64,000 nt of DNA, taken from the NCBI GenBank assembly GCA_001939145.1, contig LSRX01000129.1, forward strand, positions 192,718-256,717. The letters are read 5' to 3'. Every line of letters starts with the position of its first letter. Positions within the stretch are counted from its first letter, which is position 1. The DNA comes from Symbiodinium microadriaticum (lineage: Eukaryota > Sar > Dinophyceae > Suessiales > Symbiodiniaceae). Below the pieces are notes generated by a model, which did not search any database, was not told the origin of the DNA, and saw only the letters and a list, made by a program, of their open reading frames with translations. This document shows positions 63,629 through 64,000 of the stretch, in pieces. Both the position numbers and the translations under genes were made by a program.

Positions 63629-63731
63629 TTAATGAAGATTTGGGAGGTCTCCTCGAAGCCCACCCAGGCTGCGTCCAAGGCATCCATGGCAGGGGCGAGA
63701 ACCTTGAAGCAAGGGTCCAATATCCTCATCA
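63629..63731 (-). CDS. candidate exon, most upstream seen
   Basis: Acceptor GGGTTTAG and donor ATTAA^GTTTAGGG are both pure telomere motif. Reads MRILDPCFKVLAPAMDALDA then AWVGFEETSQIFIK. The gene probably continues beyond the window. Confidence 0.6.
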
Positions 63732-64000
63732 CTAAACCCTCGAGCCCTTAAGCCCTAAACCCAGCAACGCCTTAGATCCTTAAGCTCTAAACTCTCACAG
63801 TCCCACACGGTTTAGGGTTCAGGGTTCAGGACCCTTGAACCCTAATCCCGATTGTGCCGGTTTTGTGTTAGGGTGCAGGGGGTGAGGACTCAGAAGTAAA
63901 AGAACTCCAGTCGGGGGTGAAAAGGAAACATACCCCCCCCCGTTATGCAAGAAAGCCCATATCGACTATACTAAAGCCCATGATCCTTCTCAAGTATACC

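Noticed and set aside
1..64000. CRISPR arrays, bacterial operons, rRNA or tRNA genes
   Set aside because: No regular repeat-spacer structure, ribosome-binding sites or RNA gene signatures were seen.

Overview
The window looks like nuclear DNA of a dinoflagellate (Symbiodiniaceae-like). Three things point there: a plant/alveolate-type telomere motif (TTTAGGG / CCCTAAA) scattered through almost all non-coding sequence, one long intact LINE retrotransposon with GC-rich protist codon use, and very short exons separated by short introns. No prokaryotic operon, rRNA, tRNA or CRISPR was recognised. Species and gene identities cannot be fixed from sequence alone.

Layout. (1) 1-6.2 kb: microsatellites, inverted telomere-motif arrays and a possible decayed coiled-coil gene. 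(2) About 6.6-11.75 kb: coding-like segments, best read on the + strand, ending in a lysine-rich terminus at 11748. (3) About 12.1-17.8 kb: an AT-rich island without genes or telomere motif. (4) 18.0-25.2 kb: sparse exons, best read on the - strand, with inverted-repeat (IR) elements. (5) 25.5-31 kb: a LINE inserted on the + strand; one 1750-codon frame with an OTU-type protease-like domain, zinc fingers, a 2A-like motif, an APE endonuclease, a reverse transcriptase and a C-terminal zinc knuckle. (6) 31.8-63.7 kb: a dense - strand succession of short exons, many missed by an ATG-based search because they lack a start codon. Introns are filled with telomere-like sequence, microsatellites and short IR elements. 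So + genes on the left and - genes on the right converge on the AT island.

The most interesting system is the intron landscape. Short IR elements (about 80-120 bp, several families) lie exactly at inferred introns. One family occurs three times (57.4, 58.4 and 60.2 kb), each time removable as a 63-67 nt phase-0 intron whose donor and acceptor both lie inside the element. Other families do the same with 94-128 nt introns. Many other introns begin directly with GTTTAGGG or end in TTAG, so the telomere motif itself seems to supply splice sites. This fits intron creation by introner-like DNA elements plus telomere-repeat insertion; it is inference from reading frames and needs RNA evidence.

Exon calls rest on open frame, amino-acid composition, splice consensus and, where stated, phase continuity. 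In GC-rich DNA several frames can look coding, so confidences are kept moderate. Exons are not assigned to named genes; the - strand set could be one long gene or several.
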